Positions 35,581-43,823 are shown, numbered from the stretch's first letter. The stretch: DNA of 64,000 bases from Prochlorococcus marinus str. MIT 0918 (GCF_027359415.1 NZ_CP114780.1:496001-560000), one strand, 5' to 3'. Numbers and translations: made by a program. The notes: generated by a model from the sequence alone, not told the origin.

Positions 35581-36864
35581 ATGAAAATTAATACGCCAAT
35601 GGATGTATTGGTTTTGGGAAGCGGTCCTGGAGCTCTAGCAATTGCCTCAGCGCTAGGACAAGAGAATTTAAATGTTAGTGTTCTTTCTAAAAATGATCCA
35701 AATGAACCTTGGCCATATACCTATGGAATATGGGGTGAAGAAGTAGATGAATTAGGACTTTCTAATTTACTCAAATATCGATGGTCTAAAACAGTTAGTT
35801 TTCTTGGTGAGGGATCCACAAAAGATTCATCTACCAAGAATAAAGCAACGCCCCATAATCGTGATTATGGTCTTTTTGACAAAGAAAAGCTCCAATCCTA
35901 TTGGTTAGATTTATGCCAACAGTCTTCTGTAAAATGGAATAAAGGTGAAGCAACTGCTCTAGAGATTAGTAAAAGCAACAGCATAGTAACTACATCTAAT
36001 GGAGAAAAACATATTGCCAAATTAATAATTGATGCGACTGGGTATAAATCAGTATTTTTAGAAAGACCTAATCATGGTGAAATTGCTGTTCAAACTTGTT
36101 ATGGAATAGTTGGAGAATTTTCAGAAGCACCTTTAGAAAAGGATCAATTCATCCTGATGGATTACAGAAGTAATCATTTAACAGCAAAAGAAAAGGAAGA
36201 ACCTCCTACATTTTTATATGCAATGGATTTTGGTGATGGTAAGTTTTTCTTAGAAGAAACATCATTAGGGCTAAGCCCTCCAGTAGAATTATCAACACTA
36301 AAATCTAGGTTAATAACAAGACTTAAACACAGAAACATACAAATAAAGAAAGTTGATCATGAAGAATTAGGAGTTTTTTTGCCTATGAATATACCAATCC
36401 CAAACTTAAATCAATCAATACTTGGTTTTGGCGGTTCAGCAGGCATGGTTCATCCAGCATCAGGGTATCTTGTAGGGGGACTTCTTCGAAGAGCTCCTCA
36501 TTTAGCTAAAGAACTTGCGATTGCTCTAAGAAATAAATCAAATACACCATCAGATATTGCAAAAATAGGCTGGGAAACATTATGGCCTAAAAACTTACGC
36601 AGAAAGCAAGCCCTATACCACTTTGGTTTAGAAAAACTAATGAGGTTTGAAGAAATTCAATTGAGAGATTTTTTCACATGTTTCTTTTCACTACCGAATA
36701 AACAATGGTATGGATTTCTAACTAATACCTTAACTGTAAATGAACTTATTAATGCTATGTGGAGTATGTTCAAAAAAGCTCCTTTAAATGTTAAGTGGGG
36801 TTTGTTAGAAATGAAGGGTAGGGAAATAAGATTATTATGGAGATTTGTTAAGCCAGGAATTTAG
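35581..36864 (+). CDS. crtL: Lycopene beta-cyclase
   Basis: A 427-residue flavoprotein that closes beta-ionone rings on lycopene in carotenoid synthesis. The dinucleotide-binding motif is MDVLVLGSGPGALAIASALG (residues 7-26). Other family marks are WPYTYGIWGEEVDELGL, ILMDYRSNH ... PPTFLYAMDFGDG, EETSL, and the FGGSAGMVHPASGYLVGGLLRRAP block near residue 280. It resembles the plant-type CrtL-b of Synechococcus along its length. Prochlorococcus also has an epsilon-cyclase paralogue; separating the two firmly needs an alignment. It is followed two bases later by an SDR gene, so they are probably co-translated. Confidence 0.87.
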   Translation: MKINTPMDVLVLGSGPGALAIASALGQENLNVSVLSKNDPNEPWPYTYGIWGEEVDELGLSNLLKYRWSKTVSFLGEGSTKDSSTKNKATPHNRDYGLFDKEKLQSYWLDLCQQSSVKWNKGEATALEISKSNSIVTTSNGEKHIAKLIIDATGYKSVFLERPNHGEIAVQTCYGIVGEFSEAPLEKDQFILMDYRSNHLTAKEKEEPPTFLYAMDFGDGKFFLEETSLGLSPPVELSTLKSRLITRLKHRNIQIKKVDHEELGVFLPMNIPIPNLNQSILGFGGSAGMVHPASGYLVGGLLRRAPHLAKELAIALRNKSNTPSDIAKIGWETLWPKNLRRKQALYHFGLEKLMRFEEIQLRDFFTCFFSLPNKQWYGFLTNTLTVNELINAMWSMFKKAPLNVKWGLLEMKGREIRLLWRFVKPGI

Positions 36865-36866
36865 AA

Positions 36867-37574
36867 GTGAGGAATATTCTTATAAGTGGTGCATCAAGAG
36901 GAATAGGAAGATGCATTGCAAAAAGGGCTATTGAAGATGGTCATAATGTAAGTATCGGTGTAAGAAATATAAAAAGCTTTAAGGATTATGAAATTAGTGA
37001 GGGTAATCTAAAAGCTAATAGCCTATTAGTGAATAAATATGAATCAAATAATAATTCAAGTATATCTAACTGGATAAGTAATACAAATAGAACTTTTGGT
37101 AAAATAGATACATTAATTCATTGTGCTGGTATATTTAAACCTACAGAATTTAATTTTAAAACTGGGGAAGAAAAGGATATTGAAGAACTCTTGAAGGTAA
37201 ATTTAATGGGTCCATGGTTATTAACAAAAGCTGCATGGAAATATTTGATAAAAAATAATAATTCCAGAATAATTGTACTTGTATCTATGAGTGGGAAAAG
37301 ATCTAAAGGGAAACTAGCTGGTTATACAGCTAGCAAATTTGCACTCATGGGTTTATGTCAAACAATTAGGAATGAAGGCTGGGAGTATGGTCTTAGGGTT
37401 ACAGCAATTTGTCCGAGTTGGGTAAATACTGATATGGCAAATAATCTTACTCATATTCAAAGAGAAGATATGACACAACCAAAAGAACTAGCATTAATAG
37501 TGTCTAGGTTATTAGAGCTATCAAATACTTGTATACCTTTTGAATTATCCATTAATTGCAATCTAGAAATATAA
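36867..37574 (+). CDS. Short-chain dehydrogenase/reductase
   Basis: A 235-residue classical SDR starting at GTG two bases after the crtL stop. The cofactor loop GASRGIG is at residues 8-14, HCAG at 85-88 is the NNAG-type motif, and the catalytic Ser140, Tyr153 and Lys157 are in VSMSG and YTASK. Lys/Arg after the second strand (GVRN) suggests NADP(H). Substrate is unknown. The tight coupling to lycopene cyclase makes a role in carotenoid or isoprenoid metabolism worth testing, but operons in such compact genomes are often mixed. Confidence 0.87.
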   Translation: MRNILISGASRGIGRCIAKRAIEDGHNVSIGVRNIKSFKDYEISEGNLKANSLLVNKYESNNNSSISNWISNTNRTFGKIDTLIHCAGIFKPTEFNFKTGEEKDIEELLKVNLMGPWLLTKAAWKYLIKNNNSRIIVLVSMSGKRSKGKLAGYTASKFALMGLCQTIRNEGWEYGLRVTAICPSWVNTDMANNLTHIQREDMTQPKELALIVSRLLELSNTCIPFELSINCNLEI

Positions 37575-37604
37575 AATCTACTAAAATTGATTATAAAATT
37601 AAAT

Positions 37605-37877
37605 TTAAACTAAAGTTTTTTTAGAAAATATATTTAATATAGTATAAATAAAAGCCCTAAGATATTTGTGGAAAAATTTTCTATAAATAGTGCCAAAAGT
37701 TTTACCTAAAGCAAATACTCTTGAAATAAACCCTAAAACAATATTAATAACCCATAAAATCAAAAGAATTGTGATTATTAATGTAGCGGTTGAATATACT
37801 CCTGAAAGTTGTTGCTGTAATGGTTCTAGAAGCTTGAGATAAGTAGAAACATTTAATGTATTAATTAAAATATGCAT
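37605..37877 (-). CDS. Small single-pass membrane protein, function unknown
   Basis: A 90-residue protein with one strong membrane helix (about residues 30-52, TATLIITILLILWVINIVLGFI) and a basic C-terminal region (RVFALGKTFGTIYRKFFHKYLRAFIY) that could be an amphipathic helix lying on the membrane. The orientation should be N-terminus outside, basic part in the cytoplasm. I do not recognise the family. It is convergent with the SDR gene and upstream of no close partner. Confidence 0.6.
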   Translation of the reverse strand: MHILINTLNVSTYLKLLEPLQQQLSGVYSTATLIITILLILWVINIVLGFISRVFALGKTFGTIYRKFFHKYLRAFIYTILNIFSKKTLV

Positions 37878-37977
37878 CTTTAATTAAAATAGTATAAATG
37901 GTTATTTTTATGATCTATGGCTCTTAAAATATATCAAGGGAAAAGTAATAGTTTTTATTAATTCAGAAAAAAACGAA

Positions 37978-38520
37978 TCATGTAAATCTAAAGATCAAAT
38001 AAGAAGAAATAGACAATAAACTAGCTATCCCTAAAGCTCTGATTCTATTTGGCCACGAAGAGAAAAGTGGGAGGTCATCACAATAGTAACCTCCAAAATC
38101 TCCAAAAAGAACTAAAAACCACATTGGGAAAGTGGCAAAAGTTAAGGCTATGGAGAAAGAATATAATAAATTTAATTTAATTTGAAAAAGAACAAACATA
38201 AATAAGATAAATAAAAATATAGATCCTGTTAAAGCTATAGTAAAGTCAGCACCAATAGTTTGAGGTAACTTTCCTTTAACACTAAACTGTTTCTTGCAGT
38301 CAATTAATTGTTTTTCTGAAAAGATAAAGTAAGAAGTATCTGGCAATCTAGATTTTTGATATCGTCTTAAAAGTCTAGCTTCAAATCCATTTGGATATTT
38401 TAATTCGATTGTTTCTATTATCTTATCTGGGTTTAATTTCTTTAACTGTCTATCAATATCCTTAACTTGACCTATTCTATAAAAGCCGTCCTTCTTTATC
38501 AAGTAAACAAAAGCTGACAT
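37978..38520 (-). CDS. GIY-YIG-like (T5orf172/Mug113 type) domain fused to membrane helices
   Basis: A 180-residue protein. The N-terminal 75 residues, FVYLIKKDGFYRIGQVKDIDRQLKKLN followed by ELKYPNGFEARLLRRYQKSRLPDT and YFIFSE, match the T5orf172/Mug113 variant of the GIY-YIG nuclease fold, where Y-L and Y-x-I-G replace GIY-YIG. A basic cluster and an Arg in the following helix fit. From residue 95 on, three hydrophobic segments follow (SIFLFILFMFVLFQ, IALTFATFPMWFLVLFG and ALGIASLLSISSYLIF). A nuclease-like domain tethered to the membrane is unusual. Activity is not shown; the catalytic Glu is uncertain. Confidence 0.65.
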   Translation of the reverse strand: MSAFVYLIKKDGFYRIGQVKDIDRQLKKLNPDKIIETIELKYPNGFEARLLRRYQKSRLPDTSYFIFSEKQLIDCKKQFSVKGKLPQTIGADFTIALTGSIFLFILFMFVLFQIKLNLLYSFSIALTFATFPMWFLVLFGDFGGYYCDDLPLFSSWPNRIRALGIASLLSISSYLIFRFT

Positions 38521-38601
38521 ACATAAACGCTTAGCCTGGCAAGCTGGGAAATGAAATAGTTAACTATAATAATTTTTACTATTATAATTGACTAAAAGAC
38601 C

Positions 38602-39306
38602 ATGTCAATAACTAAGAAAAATAATGAAAAGCCTATAAATAACATTTTATATTCTTTCCGAAGATGTCCCTATGCCATGCGAGCTAGATGGGCCTTGCTA
38701 AAAGCTGATCAACAAGTAATATTACGTGAAGTGAATCTTAAAGATAAGCCTATTGAACTAATTAATAATTCTAAAAACTCTACTGTTCCTTTATTAGTTT
38801 TAGAGTCAGGTGTAATACTAAATGAAAGTATTGATATTATTTATTGGGCAGATAACATAATAAGAATCAAAAATGGTCTTATAAAGCAAAAACATCCATA
38901 TCAACAAGAAATCAATTTATTATTAAATCAAAATGATCTCATATTTAAATTTCATCTAGATCGTTATAAATATCCCAATAGATTTCCAAACTGTAATCCC
39001 AAAGAGCATCTAATTGAATCAGAAAAAATCCTTCAAGAATGGAATGAAAGATTAGGTAAATCCTCTAAGAAGAATTCAAAGGCTTGGCTTATAGGTGACA
39101 AAGAAAGCATTGCAGATTATTCCCTATGGCCATTTGTTCGTCAATTTAGATTAGTTAACCAAGAATATTTTGATAACAATATAAAATTTAAATATTTAAA
39201 AGTCTGGTTAGATTTTTATTTAAATCATAAATTATTTTCCGTATTGATGAAAAAGTATAAATTTTGGAATAGAGAATCTAAGGAAGTTCTATTTCCTTCA
39301 GAATAA
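38602..39306 (+). CDS. Glutathione S-transferase family protein
   Basis: A 234-residue protein. The thioredoxin-like N-terminal domain has FRRCPYAMRARWALLKA with Cys22 in a CPYA motif, and VPLLVLESGVILNESIDIIYWAD is the cis-Pro/glutathione-binding ES motif. A helical C-terminal domain follows, including LIGDKESIADYSLWPFVRQF, the conserved N-capping motif of GSTs. The Cys-Pro-Tyr-Ala site suggests an omega or glutaredoxin-like type that carries out thiol transfer or dehydroascorbate reduction rather than simple conjugation. It stands alone on the plus strand. Confidence 0.88.
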   Translation: MSITKKNNEKPINNILYSFRRCPYAMRARWALLKADQQVILREVNLKDKPIELINNSKNSTVPLLVLESGVILNESIDIIYWADNIIRIKNGLIKQKHPYQQEINLLLNQNDLIFKFHLDRYKYPNRFPNCNPKEHLIESEKILQEWNERLGKSSKKNSKAWLIGDKESIADYSLWPFVRQFRLVNQEYFDNNIKFKYLKVWLDFYLNHKLFSVLMKKYKFWNRESKEVLFPSE

Positions 39307-39336
39307 GTAAATATACTTCTATAAAATATAAATTTG

Positions 39337-39597
39337 TTAGTTCTCTAATCTTCTTTTATCAATTATTCGAGCCAATTCTAAAAAATAGCCGGCAGTACAG
39401 TACTTACCTATATTTCTTTCTCTATTGCCTAAGTCACTTCTTAACTCAGCTGTCTCTGCCATAAGCAAATCAAGTTCTGATTGAGGCATCTCATAAAGTT
39501 CTTTAAGTTCCACTTCTCTGGCAAGCAGATGACTTTTAAACCATTTTTCTCTTGACTCCTGAGGAGGAACGTCTTGTTGAAAATTTGATCTAATCAT
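39337..39597 (-). CDS. Conserved small cyanobacterial protein, function unknown
   Basis: An 86-residue soluble protein, mostly helical and acidic (REVELKELYEMPQSELDLLMAETAELRSDLGNRERNIG). The C-terminus KYCTAGYFLELARIIDKRRLE is the most distinctive part. No membrane segment and no known domain. It lies between a GST gene and the GltS gene, downstream of GltS on the same strand by 47 bases; a functional link is not visible. Confidence 0.6.
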   Translation of the reverse strand: MIRSNFQQDVPPQESREKWFKSHLLAREVELKELYEMPQSELDLLMAETAELRSDLGNRERNIGKYCTAGYFLELARIIDKRRLEN

Positions 39598-39644
39598 ATA
39601 ATTAGTGAATTAAGTTAATTTAATATTTTAATGCATACAGCTTA

Positions 39645-41033
39645 CTAAGCGATATCTTGCTCAAGTTTATTTTGAAGAATCATTGCAAGCAAAATGAATG
39701 CTATTGTCAAAACACCGCATAATTCTGTCCACCCAGTTAAGCCTAATTTTAGTATATAAAGTGGTGCTATAACTGTTATTAATCCACCTGAAAGTAATGG
39801 TTGAAGAAATAATTGTTTTATTGAAAATATGGGCAACGTATTTGTATCATCTTTAGGATCAGCCAAACGGAGCAAAAGTATTCCACTAGCTGCAACTCCA
39901 GTTGCATTACCAAATTCAATTATTGATCTTTCAAACCATTTATCCTTAAATAATATTCTTGCAAATAAAAACATTCCTAGCAAATTCCAAATTAACCCAC
40001 TTAAAGCAAGTATTGATATTGGCAACCAATCTTGCAATAGCAATGGCAAATTAAGACCAGCCATTGCTGTAGTGATAAGTAAATCCGTAGAAAGAATTCC
40101 TATCTCTCTTTGTAATATTTCAGAAACAAATTCTGTTTTATCAAACTTTTCTAAAAAGAATCGGATAAACAATGATCCAATTAAGGCCAATGGGAAAACA
40201 GGGAATATAGAACTAACTTCATAAAATTGACCTCCTAAATAACTTCCTAATTGTCTTAAGCAACTCAAAAGAGTTATACCAAAGAGAACTGCAAGTCCAA
40301 CAAAAGCAATATTAATAGCTAATTGCCTTATTTGAGAATAAATAGATATTTGATCACCTGAAATAAGATCGTCTTCAATATTATTTTGATTATTTATGCT
40401 AGAAATCCATCCAAGTGACCTGCCTAATACAACTAATCCACTGCCAATCAAGGTTGAGGATAAAAGTCCTACTGTGGCCATCGCCAATCCTAAATCCAGA
40501 CCTTGACTAAACCCAATCTTTTCAAAACTATTTCCCATAATTGCTGCCGCACCATGACCTCCTTCAAATCCAATTTCAATTAAACATCCCATTAATGGAT
40601 CGACATCTAATACAGGGCTTAGGAAAATTAAAACTGCAATACCACCTATCAAATATTGTCCAAAACCCAAAAGAAGTCCTAAGAGAGCTTGAGATGCAAC
40701 AGGTTGCCATAATGAGCTGCCTTTAGGTAAAGGTTTCCCAAGCATTAAAGTTGCAAAAACAAGCGTTAGAAGCGGCGTAGGAAGTCTTATCCATACATCA
40801 GTAATTGTTTGTGGCAAAAGAGGGTAAGGGCCATAAGGGCCTATCAAAAGAGCAAATGTTCCTACAAGAATTGATATTGGTATACCTAGTCTTTCGAGCC
40901 TCAAGGCTGATTTAAATCTTCTTCCGATAATGAATAAACTTGCAAAAATAAATAAGACACCAAAAGAAATTATTAATGTTGAAGCAGAATCTGAAAAAAT
41001 AACTTTTCCTAACAACTGATGAAATTCTTTCAT
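39645..41033 (-). CDS. gltS: GltS family sodium/glutamate symporter
   Basis: Starting at the ATG that gives MKEFHQLLG the protein has 462 residues; a TTG 13 codons upstream is less likely. About ten to twelve membrane helices are present. The two re-entrant loops typical of the ESS/GltS family are visible: GCLIEIGFEGGHGAAAIMG in the first half and NATGVAASGILLLRLADP in the second. E. coli GltS imports L-glutamate with Na+. Marine picocyanobacteria use it perhaps for amino-acid uptake. A Gly-rich FGNATGV motif in the C-terminal half supports the inverted-repeat structure. Confidence 0.87.
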   Translation of the reverse strand: MKEFHQLLGKVIFSDSASTLIISFGVLFIFASLFIIGRRFKSALRLERLGIPISILVGTFALLIGPYGPYPLLPQTITDVWIRLPTPLLTLVFATLMLGKPLPKGSSLWQPVASQALLGLLLGFGQYLIGGIAVLIFLSPVLDVDPLMGCLIEIGFEGGHGAAAIMGNSFEKIGFSQGLDLGLAMATVGLLSSTLIGSGLVVLGRSLGWISSINNQNNIEDDLISGDQISIYSQIRQLAINIAFVGLAVLFGITLLSCLRQLGSYLGGQFYEVSSIFPVFPLALIGSLFIRFFLEKFDKTEFVSEILQREIGILSTDLLITTAMAGLNLPLLLQDWLPISILALSGLIWNLLGMFLFARILFKDKWFERSIIEFGNATGVAASGILLLRLADPKDDTNTLPIFSIKQLFLQPLLSGGLITVIAPLYILKLGLTGWTELCGVLTIAFILLAMILQNKLEQDIA

Positions 41034-41115
41034 ATACTTAATTTCTAAGAATACTCCGTGAGAAAAGATCAATAGACCTTAGAAATTAGTTAAAATTTTA
41101 ACCAACTATAAATAA

Positions 41116-41146
41116 AAAAGGCTCCCAAGTTAGTAGGGAGCCTTTT
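41116..41146 (-). terminator. Rho-independent terminator downstream of pcb
   Basis: AAAAGGCTCCC (41116-41126) and GGGAGCCTTTT (41136-41146) form a perfect 11-bp stem around a 9-base loop. On the minus strand it is followed by T-rich sequence. It is the strongest hairpin of the region and should end the pcb mRNA; it is also symmetrical enough to act against transcription from the other side. Confidence 0.88.
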
Positions 41147-41153
41147 GTTTAAG

Positions 41154-41183
41154 CTCAGACTTTTAATAAAATAAAAGGCTGAG
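41154..41183 (-). repeat. Second hairpin in the pcb 3' region
   Basis: CTCAG-CTTTT (41154-41164, one mismatched base inside) pairs with AAAAG-CTGAG (41173-41183) around an 8-base loop. It starts six bases after the pcb stop codon and before the terminator. Paired hairpins of this kind often protect abundant mRNAs from 3' exonucleases. Confidence 0.6.
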
Positions 41184-41189
41184 ATAATA

Positions 41190-42245
41190 TCAATCGTTTA
41201 AAGAGACTGTAGCTGTATCGATATTGCCAATAGCACCAGTTACTCGCTTGAAGTCAAATCCCATTGCACGAAGAGCATGCCACAAATGACCTTGGATATA
41301 GAAGAATCCTAGATAATAGTGAACATTAGTTAGCCAAGCTCTAGAGGTATGAGCCCCATTTGCTAGCTCAACAGTATCAACCCAATAAGGGGCAACTCCG
41401 AATTTGAGATCTAAGACTTCACCAAAGAAATCTACTGGATAAACTGTTGTATTTGTCGCACACCAGAAGGCAGCAACTATTGCCATCCAGCCAATACCAG
41501 CAAGAGACCATGAAAGTACTGCTTCAGCTGAAAGAAGACCAGAACCCTTAAACTTGGTGTATTCACCAACTTGCTTAGTAGCAATATGGAAAGCACCACC
41601 AGTAATCATGAAAAATGCTAAGAAAGCGTGGCCGCCCATAACATCTTCCAAGTTATTTATTGAAAGAAAATCAAACTGATGATTCCATATTGAAGCAAGA
41701 TTTAGGTTGTATTCAACCTGACGGATAGAGCCTGCTGCTGCATCCCATATACCGTGTATTCTTGCCCATTCAACAAACTGAATATTGGCTACACCCAGAA
41801 AGATAAGGTGATGTCCCAAAATAAATGTCTGATTATCAGGGTTATCCCATTCGAGTTTGAATTTCCTTGCCTGAGCTACCTCTGAATCCTGCATATCTCC
41901 AGGGAATAAAAGAGAATGCAGAAGTCCACCAGCTCCATAAACCATGGAAAGAATAAGGTGAACAATTGCTATTGATGTAACTGTAGTTCCACCAACAAAG
42001 GTTCCTGTCTCATCAAAACCTATACCAAGTGCAGCCAAATGAGGCAGTGCAATTAAAGGTTGATGACCCATAGGCACTGAAGGGTCAAATCTAGCTAATT
42101 CAAAAAGTGTGAAGGCACCAGCCCAGAAAGCTATCAAGCCGGTATGAGCGGCATGAGCAGCAATGAATTTTCCTGAGCGGTTGGTGACCCCAGAATTACC
42201 AGCCCACCACCCGTAGGTGACGTCTGGATTTCCATAGGTCTGCAT
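41190..42245 (-). CDS. pcb: Divinyl-chlorophyll a/b-binding antenna protein Pcb
   Basis: A 351-residue six-helix antenna protein of the Pcb/IsiA family, the main light-harvesting protein of Prochlorococcus, placed around PSII or PSI in the thylakoid. The N-terminus MQTYGNPDVTYGWWAGNSG and the His-bearing helices (FIAAHAAHTGLIAFWAGAF, LPHLAALGIGF, IVHLILSMVYGAGGLLHSLLF, FILGHHLIFLGVANIQF, VMGGHAFLAFFMITGGAFHIATKQVGEYTKF, TNVHYYLGFFYIQGHLWHALRAMGFDF) bind chlorophyll. It lacks the large luminal loop of CP43, so it is not PsbC. It is monocistronic, with two 3' hairpins. Which Pcb paralogue this is cannot be decided here. Confidence 0.97.
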   Translation of the reverse strand: MQTYGNPDVTYGWWAGNSGVTNRSGKFIAAHAAHTGLIAFWAGAFTLFELARFDPSVPMGHQPLIALPHLAALGIGFDETGTFVGGTTVTSIAIVHLILSMVYGAGGLLHSLLFPGDMQDSEVAQARKFKLEWDNPDNQTFILGHHLIFLGVANIQFVEWARIHGIWDAAAGSIRQVEYNLNLASIWNHQFDFLSINNLEDVMGGHAFLAFFMITGGAFHIATKQVGEYTKFKGSGLLSAEAVLSWSLAGIGWMAIVAAFWCATNTTVYPVDFFGEVLDLKFGVAPYWVDTVELANGAHTSRAWLTNVHYYLGFFYIQGHLWHALRAMGFDFKRVTGAIGNIDTATVSLND

Positions 42246-42553
42246 TAGATTGCAAGAAGGTGGGAAAGCGCAGTGAGACTAACTAAAAAGGAGATAATAA
42301 AGTGGAATAAATCAACACCTTTTACATTGTGTAAGTCTTTAAGCTAAAACCATAATAAATCTATTGCCTTAAAAAAGCGATTTTCAAATATAAAATCCAT
42401 AGAATCTACTTCCAGATTGTAAAAGAACATTACTAAAATTCGACATAATGGAATTTAAGCCTTTTAAGAAGAGGTACTAGAAAAAATCAAGACTCCCAAA
42501 AGCCGTTAAGAATGAGTTAATATATAGAAATTAATTCTTATGAGATTGAAAAG
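42246..42553. other. 5' region of pcb
   Basis: 308 bases that must hold the pcb promoter and leader, read leftward. An AAAAAGGAGAT on the plus strand at about 42284 belongs to no gene start. TATTAT-like -10 candidates exist on the minus strand, but none has a well-spaced -35. I see no repeat or hairpin of note. Confidence 0.4.
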
Positions 42554-42709
42554 ATGTTTTTAAAATTATGGGAGATAATTCTCCCTTTAGTAAAAGATAT
42601 GAGACTTAGATTTGCTTTAGCCATGCTAGGTAACATTTTAATCTTATGGTTTATGATCTCATTCTTTAAGAATTTTATACCAAATCTACCTGATAATATA
42701 ATAAGCTAA
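42554..42709 (+). CDS. Candidate 51-residue single-pass membrane peptide
   Basis: An open frame starting ATG TTT TTA AAA gives a 51-residue product beginning MFLKLWEIILPLVKDMRL. Residues about 19-41 (RFALAMLGNILILWFMISFF) form a clean membrane helix flanked by Arg and Lys, and the tail ends FIPNLPDNIIS. GAAAAG precedes the ATG. Natural amino-acid composition, a charge bias fitting the positive-inside rule, and its placement in an otherwise empty gap argue for a real gene. No family is recognised. It would be one of the many short membrane peptides of picocyanobacteria. Confidence 0.5.
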   Translation: MFLKLWEIILPLVKDMRLRFALAMLGNILILWFMISFFKNFIPNLPDNIIS

Positions 42710-42891
42710 GCCAATTTGCTACTTTTATAATAATAAAACAGGCTAGTAAACTTAATTAGGTTTTTATAAACTATATATTAATTGATTAAAACTTTAGCAA
42801 CCTAGAAAGCAAGGCTTTATTAGCTATATTTAATTGATTATCAATAAAAGGGGTTAATTCTATAAAGTAAAAACTTAGCTTAAGGTTAAAT

Positions 42892-43131
42892 TTATGCTGC
42901 TAAATCATTCATTGGTACATCTCTAGATCGCCAGTACTCAATAATTTCCATACACCAATTTAAACGATAAATAACTATAGGATTCCAAGGTTTTGAATTA
43001 GAATCAGGAGCGCTTCGCCAATGCGTACCTGCCTTTAAATATCCTACCTCTCTCCAATACTTCAAAGTCTTTTCACTTACTCCTAGCTCCTTACTTGCTT
43101 CACTTTCTTCAAGCCATTTATTTGAAGACAT
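42892..43131 (-). CDS. Small helix-turn-helix protein (MerR/excisionase-like)
   Basis: A 79-residue protein. Residues 6-32 (LEESEASKELGVSEKTLKYWREVGYL) match the winged helix-turn-helix of MerR or excisionase-like proteins, with ASKELGVS as helix-turn and KTLKYWREVG as recognition helix. A Trp-rich second half (HWRSAP ... IYRLNWCMEIIEYWRSRD) follows. No integrase or phage gene adjoins it, so an excisionase role is unlikely; a small regulator is more plausible. It is transcribed leftward, alone. Confidence 0.7.
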   Translation of the reverse strand: MSSNKWLEESEASKELGVSEKTLKYWREVGYLKAGTHWRSAPDSNSKPWNPIVIYRLNWCMEIIEYWRSRDVPMNDLAA

Positions 43132-43201
43132 TTTCTTAAAAGCATTATTTCTTTATTAACGCATAAACTCGCATTTTGAAAGTACCTCTACAAAAAGGAA
43201 T

Positions 43202-43552
43202 TTAAAACCAAGGTCTAATTTCAGCTATTTCAATTGGCATGGTTAAACCGGAATCTCGAGATGGGTCAAGATGTGTATTTATATTGATTTTTCTAGTTTT
43301 TTTAGAGCTATGTTCTATTACAACATCCTTATCATCAAAATCATGCCACCCTTGAAGCCATAACATTTTATTACTTAATTCTTCAAATGATACTTGAAGT
43401 CTTATGTCACCATCAATGACCGAAACCAAATAAACCAAGGCCTCTTTTTGACGGGGAGAGTAATTAAAAGCTACAAAATGCCTAAATCCTTTAACAAGAA
43501 CAATGCTTGTCCAGGCTTTTGGAGGAGGCCAATGTAAAAGATTATTTTTCAT
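43202..43552 (-). CDS. Trp-rich conserved protein (possibly TIGR02450-like)
   Basis: A 116-residue soluble protein. WPPPKAWTSIVLVKGFRHFVAFNY, followed by a strand-rich part LVYLVSVIDGDIRLQVSFEELSN and KMLWLQGWHDFDD, resembles the pattern W-T-S ... RHF ... L-W-x-x-GW of the small Trp-rich family TIGR02450. The assignment is tentative. Its start overlaps the preceding membrane-protein gene by 11 bases, implying coupling. Function unknown. Confidence 0.6.
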   Translation of the reverse strand: MKNNLLHWPPPKAWTSIVLVKGFRHFVAFNYSPRQKEALVYLVSVIDGDIRLQVSFEELSNKMLWLQGWHDFDDKDVVIEHSSKKTRKININTHLDPSRDSGLTMPIEIAEIRPWF

Positions 43553-43787
43553 CCTTTTTAAGAGATTTATATTCTTTTCTTATATCATTAATTAGCCTAT
43601 TCTTTTTTTTCATAATTCTTATTTTTTCCTTTTGATCAATTTTAAATCTATTACCACGGTCAATCTTCATCCATTTATAAATAGAAATTCCTTTATTAGG
43701 TAAATAAATCTTTCTTAGGATAAGCAACCTTTTAATGAGAAATAAAGCTATAGTTAAGCTAACAATAATAATTAGAAGGTGATTCAT
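43542..43787 (-). CDS. Small membrane-anchored basic protein, function unknown
   Basis: An 81-residue protein: N-terminal helix MNHLLIIIVSLTIALFLIKRLLI spans the membrane, followed by a very Lys/Arg-rich cytoplasmic part (about 22 basic residues) ending SLKKDEK. The basic domain might touch RNA, DNA or ribosomes. No family is recognised. It overlaps the next gene by 11 bases and lies 36 bases after hisS on the same strand. Confidence 0.6.
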   Translation of the reverse strand: MNHLLIIIVSLTIALFLIKRLLILRKIYLPNKGISIYKWMKIDRGNRFKIDQKEKIRIMKKKNRLINDIRKEYKSLKKDEK

Positions 43788-43823
43788 GGAACTTAATTTT
43801 GCTTAAGTAAATATTGCAGAAAT

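Noticed and set aside
41190-42245. PsbC (CP43) instead of Pcb
   Set aside because: At 351 residues it lacks the large luminal loop of CP43 and its N-terminus is that of Pcb proteins.
42892-43131. Phage excisionase
   Set aside because: The helix-turn-helix fits, but no integrase, att repeat or phage gene is near.
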